34,233 nucleotides of DNA, taken from the NCBI GenBank assembly GCA_002733185.1, contig NVUT01000008.1:60854-95086 (forward strand), in the 5' to 3' direction. The translations under genes were made by a program, and so were the position numbers. The DNA is from Flavobacterium sp. (GTDB lineage: Bacteria > Bacteroidota > Bacteroidia > Flavobacteriales > Flavobacteriaceae). The number at the start of each line of letters is the position of its first letter. Within the stretch, counting starts at the first letter, position 1. Shown here in pieces: positions 32,312-34,233 of this stretch. Below the pieces are notes generated by a model that saw only the letters and a list, made by a program, of their open reading frames with translations, was not told the DNA's origin and made no database searches.

Positions 32312-32328
32312 ATAGTATTAACAAGTGC
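32312..32328 (-). repeat. Right terminal inverted repeat of the IS
   Basis: On the minus strand this reads GCACTTGTTAATACTAT, matching the left end at 13 of 17 positions including the inner ten. Confidence 0.65.
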
Positions 32329-32336
32329 AACACGTT
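32329..32336 (+). repeat. Right target-site duplication of the IS1595 element
   Basis: AACACGTT, identical to 30215-30222. The identity extends three bases further (CAA), partly by chance with the element's own left end. Confidence 0.72.
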
Positions 32337-32728
32337 CAATGACAAGTAAGAATTAAATTTGACTTAATAGTCGGCAAAAGCTTATGCTTTACACGAACTG
32401 AATTAGCGGTAGTGAAAGTATAGATTGAACAACTTACATATTTCAAAAAAAGCACGTTTTCTAAGTGCGAAATTTAACTTTACTTATCGGTGTAAACTTG
32501 TATATAGTTACCCCATATATTAGTTTGTAAACGCTTACAAACAACTATAAACGAAAGTAAGTAGGTACTAACCGACTCTATTTTTTTGTCGCTGTATGTT
32601 TGCAGTGTTGAAATATTAGAACGACGATTTAATAAAACAAGATCAAGTTTTAATTTCAATATTAATAAAAATCCAAAGGAAGAGCCTGCGGAAAAATACT
32701 TAACTGTTTAAGACAAAAATTTAAAATT
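32337..32728. other. Non-coding, hairpin-rich stretch between the IS and ssb
   Basis: There is no plausible gene in 392 bp. Visible structures are AAAGC/GCTTT near 32377-32390, GCAC/GTGC near 32452-32468 and a perfect 8-bp stem GTTTGTAA/TTACAAAC (32523-32542) with an ACGC loop. The last is enclosed by ATAGTT/AACTAT arms, and CGAC/GTCG lies around a T-run at 32572-32590. Before the IS landed, this stretch was continuous with the structured region after the NYN gene. No exact TAnnTTTG promoter for ssb was found. Confidence 0.5.
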
Positions 32729-33067
32729 ATGAACTCATTAAGAAACAAAGTACAGTTGATTGGAAACTTAGGAAATGACCCAGAAATTATCAATTTAGAT
32801 TCTGGAAAAAAATTAGCAAAATTTAGCATCGCAACAAATGATAGCTATAAAAATGCAAAAGGTGAAAAAGTTCAAAACACCGAATGGCATAATGTTGTTG
32901 CTTGGGGAAAAACTGCCGAGATTATCGAAAATTACGTAACCAAAGGAAATGAAGTTGCTATTGAAGGAAAACTAACTACCCGATCTTGGGACGATAAAGA
33001 AGGGGTAAAACGATACATCACCGAAGTAGTTTGTAGCGAACTTTTAATGATAGGTAATAAGCAATAA
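32729..33067 (+). CDS. ssb: Short single-stranded DNA-binding protein (SSB paralogue)
   Basis: This 112-residue protein consists of one OB-fold domain with the SSB signatures MNSLRNKVQLIGNLGNDPEI, FSIATNDSYKNAKGEKVQNT, EWHNVVAWGKTAEI and VAIEGKLTTRSWDDKEG. It ends at CSELLMIGNKQ, straight after the fold, so the disordered linker and acidic DDDIPF-type tip that recruit repair and replication proteins are missing. Main chromosomal SSB proteins are about 140-180 residues, so this is probably an accessory paralogue. It lies alone in the accessory region with its own complex terminator. A role in mobile-element or competence-type DNA handling is possible but not shown. Confidence 0.9.
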   Translation: MNSLRNKVQLIGNLGNDPEIINLDSGKKLAKFSIATNDSYKNAKGEKVQNTEWHNVVAWGKTAEIIENYVTKGNEVAIEGKLTTRSWDDKEGVKRYITEVVCSELLMIGNKQ

Positions 33068-33091
33068 CCTGTATAGGTTTTTATAAAAAGC

Positions 33092-33177
33092 AAGACTGTT
33101 TAAATAACGTCTTTTTAACTCCAAATAGTTGGCAGGTAAAAGACACGGGGAGTTATTTTTAAACGGTCTTCTTTTTT
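33092..33177 (+). terminator. Long nested terminator structure after ssb
   Basis: The outer arms AAGACTGTTTAAATAAC (33092-33108) and GTTATTTTTAAACGGTCTT (33152-33170) pair almost fully. Inside are TAACTCC/GGAGTTA-type and GTCTTTTT/AAAAGAC-type pairs. A run of seven Ts (33172-33178) follows. It separates ssb from the convergent Fic gene. The structure is longer than a usual terminator. Confidence 0.7.
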
Positions 33178-33775
33178 TATTCCATCGAAAAAGAAATTAA
33201 ATCTTTAAAATCTCCTTGATCTGCTTTTTTTAAAGCTGTAATATAAAATTTTCGATTGTCATTTTTACTACCCAGTTTTTTTGACCCCCAAGTAAAGCTA
33301 GGTTTTTTAAAAATCTGTTTCATAATAATATCTCCCAATAGTCTCGAATGTCTTCCATTTCCATTAGGGAAAATATGAATAGCAACTAATTCATGTTTAA
33401 AACGAATGGCAATTTCTTCTTCAGAAAAGGTTTTATTATCAATCCAAAAAATACAATTATCGATTAATTGTCTTAATCGAATAGAAATTTGAAACCGATC
33501 AACTCCAATGTTTTTATTCGAGTTTCTTAATGTTCCAGCCCATTTCCATACATCTCCAAACATTTGTTTATGAACCCTTAAACAAACTCTTGAGTTAAGA
33601 TTATCTCTTTCTTAAATTTCCTTCGTAATAAATAATATTCAATAGCTTTTTCAATATTTAATTGTTCAAATTCATTAAGTTCTTCCTGACTTGTAATTGT
33701 AGGAATTAGTAAACCTTCTTTTTCATCCTCATCAATTGGAGTTTGTCCAACGTTGTATCTTAAATCTAATCCCAT
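33177..33775 (-). pseudogene. Fic-domain 'mobile mystery protein B', split by a one-base frameshift
   Basis: Two adjacent leftward frames together make one Fic protein of about 199 residues. The first (33578-33775, MGLDLRYNVGQTPIDEDEKE, ending ILTQEFV) matches the N-terminal end of mobile mystery protein B. The second (33177-33563 as an ATG-started frame) begins MFGDVWKWAG and carries the Fic motif HIFPNGNGRHSR near residue 78. Adding one base in the short run at 33578-33583 would read ...TQEFVLRVHKQMFGDVWKWA, the normal junction. Fic enzymes transfer AMP to target proteins. The gene start overlaps the upstream regulator by 10 bp. The frameshift is either true inactivation or a sequencing error. 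Confidence 0.85.
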
Positions 33776-34230
33776 AAATATCTTGGCATTTCAGAAACTA
33801 ATTGAATCGTTTTGTCTTCTATTGCTTTTTGTAGTCGTTCGTCACGATTTTCTTGATCTTCTAATGCCATGGTATTGGAAGTTGATTTTACAATTTCCAA
33901 AGCTAATTCTCTAGCGCGTTTTTCTATTGTTATTTCAATTGATCCATCCAAAGGAACAAACCCATAAACAAGTTTCATGTTTAAAATACGTCCCGCTTCC
34001 TCTAAACTTTTAAGAGTAATGCTTCCATTTCTCTCTCTTTTTTCTATACTCTCTGCGGAAGGGGCAGTGATGCCTAATCGCTCACCAAATTGTCTAAAAG
34101 ACATTTTATAAGTTTTTCGAATCGCATGGATCCACCCTTTTTCTGGTTTTTGAATTTTTAATAACGGAACATATACTTGGAGCTTACTATCTAATTGCTC
34201 GATTATTAATTTTTGTTTTGAATCTTTCAT
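33766..34230 (-). CDS. 'Mobile mystery protein A', HTH regulator/antitoxin-like
   Basis: This 154-residue protein has a central helix-turn-helix of the XRE type: GWIHAIRKTYKMSFRQFGER, LGITAPSAESIEKRERNGSI, TLKSLEEAGRIL, then the family ending LNMKLVYGFVPLDGSI. This matches mobile mystery protein A, always found just upstream of the Fic-type protein B; the pair behaves like a toxin-antitoxin-like mobile module (role inferred). The start codon is complete at 34230, 3 bp from the window edge, so its promoter lies outside. Its stop is read through the first codons of gene B (TTATGGGATTAG overlap), indicating coupled translation. Confidence 0.9.
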   Translation of the reverse strand: MKDSKQKLIIEQLDSKLQVYVPLLKIQKPEKGWIHAIRKTYKMSFRQFGERLGITAPSAESIEKRERNGSITLKSLEEAGRILNMKLVYGFVPLDGSIEITIEKRARELALEIVKSTSNTMALEDQENRDERLQKAIEDKTIQLVSEMPRYLWD

Positions 34231-34233
34231 ATT

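Larger units (their letters stand above)
30223..32328 (+). mobile_element. IS1595-family insertion sequence with KilA-N passenger gene (2,106 bp)
   Basis: The element carries a complete ISXO2-type transposase and an overlapping KilA-N gene. I place its ends from two independent signals: the 8-bp direct repeat AACACGTT on both sides and imperfect terminal inverted repeats just inside it (30223-30239 against 32312-32328 reversed). These share an exact 10-bp core TTAATACTAT and 13 of 17 positions. The outermost two bases do not match, and the direct repeat can be extended to 11 bp (AACACGTTCAA), so the exact ends could shift by up to 3 bp. Both genes look intact and the duplication is perfect, which suggests a recent insertion. 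Confidence 0.78.

Overview
The window is a piece of a flavobacterial (Bacteroidetes, family Flavobacteriaceae) chromosome. The evidence is low G+C content, two secreted proteins with type IX secretion (T9SS) sorting tails plus the T9SS component PorZ, an outer-membrane TonB-dependent receptor, THC0290-like and DUF481 beta-barrels, and promoters of the Bacteroidetes form TAnnTTTG. No tRNA, rRNA or CRISPR array was seen.

Positions 1-28,650 are mostly ordinary core chromosome. In order: recJ (cut by the left edge), a delta-60-repeat T9SS protein, OsmC and an AhpD-like protein read from a divergent promoter region, then an accessory OLD-family ATPase/TOPRIM nuclease gene joined to the end of rsmI by an ATGA overlap. 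Next come a conserved flavobacterial hypothetical gene, a tdk-alr-mscL cluster ending in a clear terminator, asd, a lipoprotein esterase, and a leftward cluster of an ArsC-like protein, a DUF481 barrel, an EamA transporter and a GreA-like protein. These are followed by DinB, a DUF3298 lipoprotein, a trans-sulfuration enzyme, an outer-membrane protein divergent from gdhA, and a tightly overlapped porZ-recO-TonB-receptor operon.

Between the receptor and a split YeeE/YedE sulfur-transporter pair lies a 1.8-kb insert carrying a small lipoprotein and a six-bladed T9SS propeller protein. It is bracketed by the true receptor 3' end and a second, diverged copy of that 3' end (73 bp, 65 identical). 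The likely original receptor terminator now lies beyond the second copy. This looks like a module acquired by recombination at the receptor 3' end.

From about 28,700 to the right edge the window is accessory DNA. It begins with the 3' remnant of a GDYXXLXY-type gene. A NYN-domain ribonuclease-like gene follows, and directly after it a 294-nt stretch with at least eight hairpins ending in a strong intrinsic terminator; this is the best candidate for something undescribed (a NYN protein with a structured RNA). Next is a complete IS1595-family element with a KilA-N passenger gene. Its ends can be read directly: an 8-bp target duplication, AACACGTT, and imperfect terminal inverted repeats. The last part holds a structured non-coding stretch, a short tail-less SSB, and a 'mobile mystery' A/B pair (HTH regulator plus Fic enzyme) in which the Fic gene carries a one-base frameshift.
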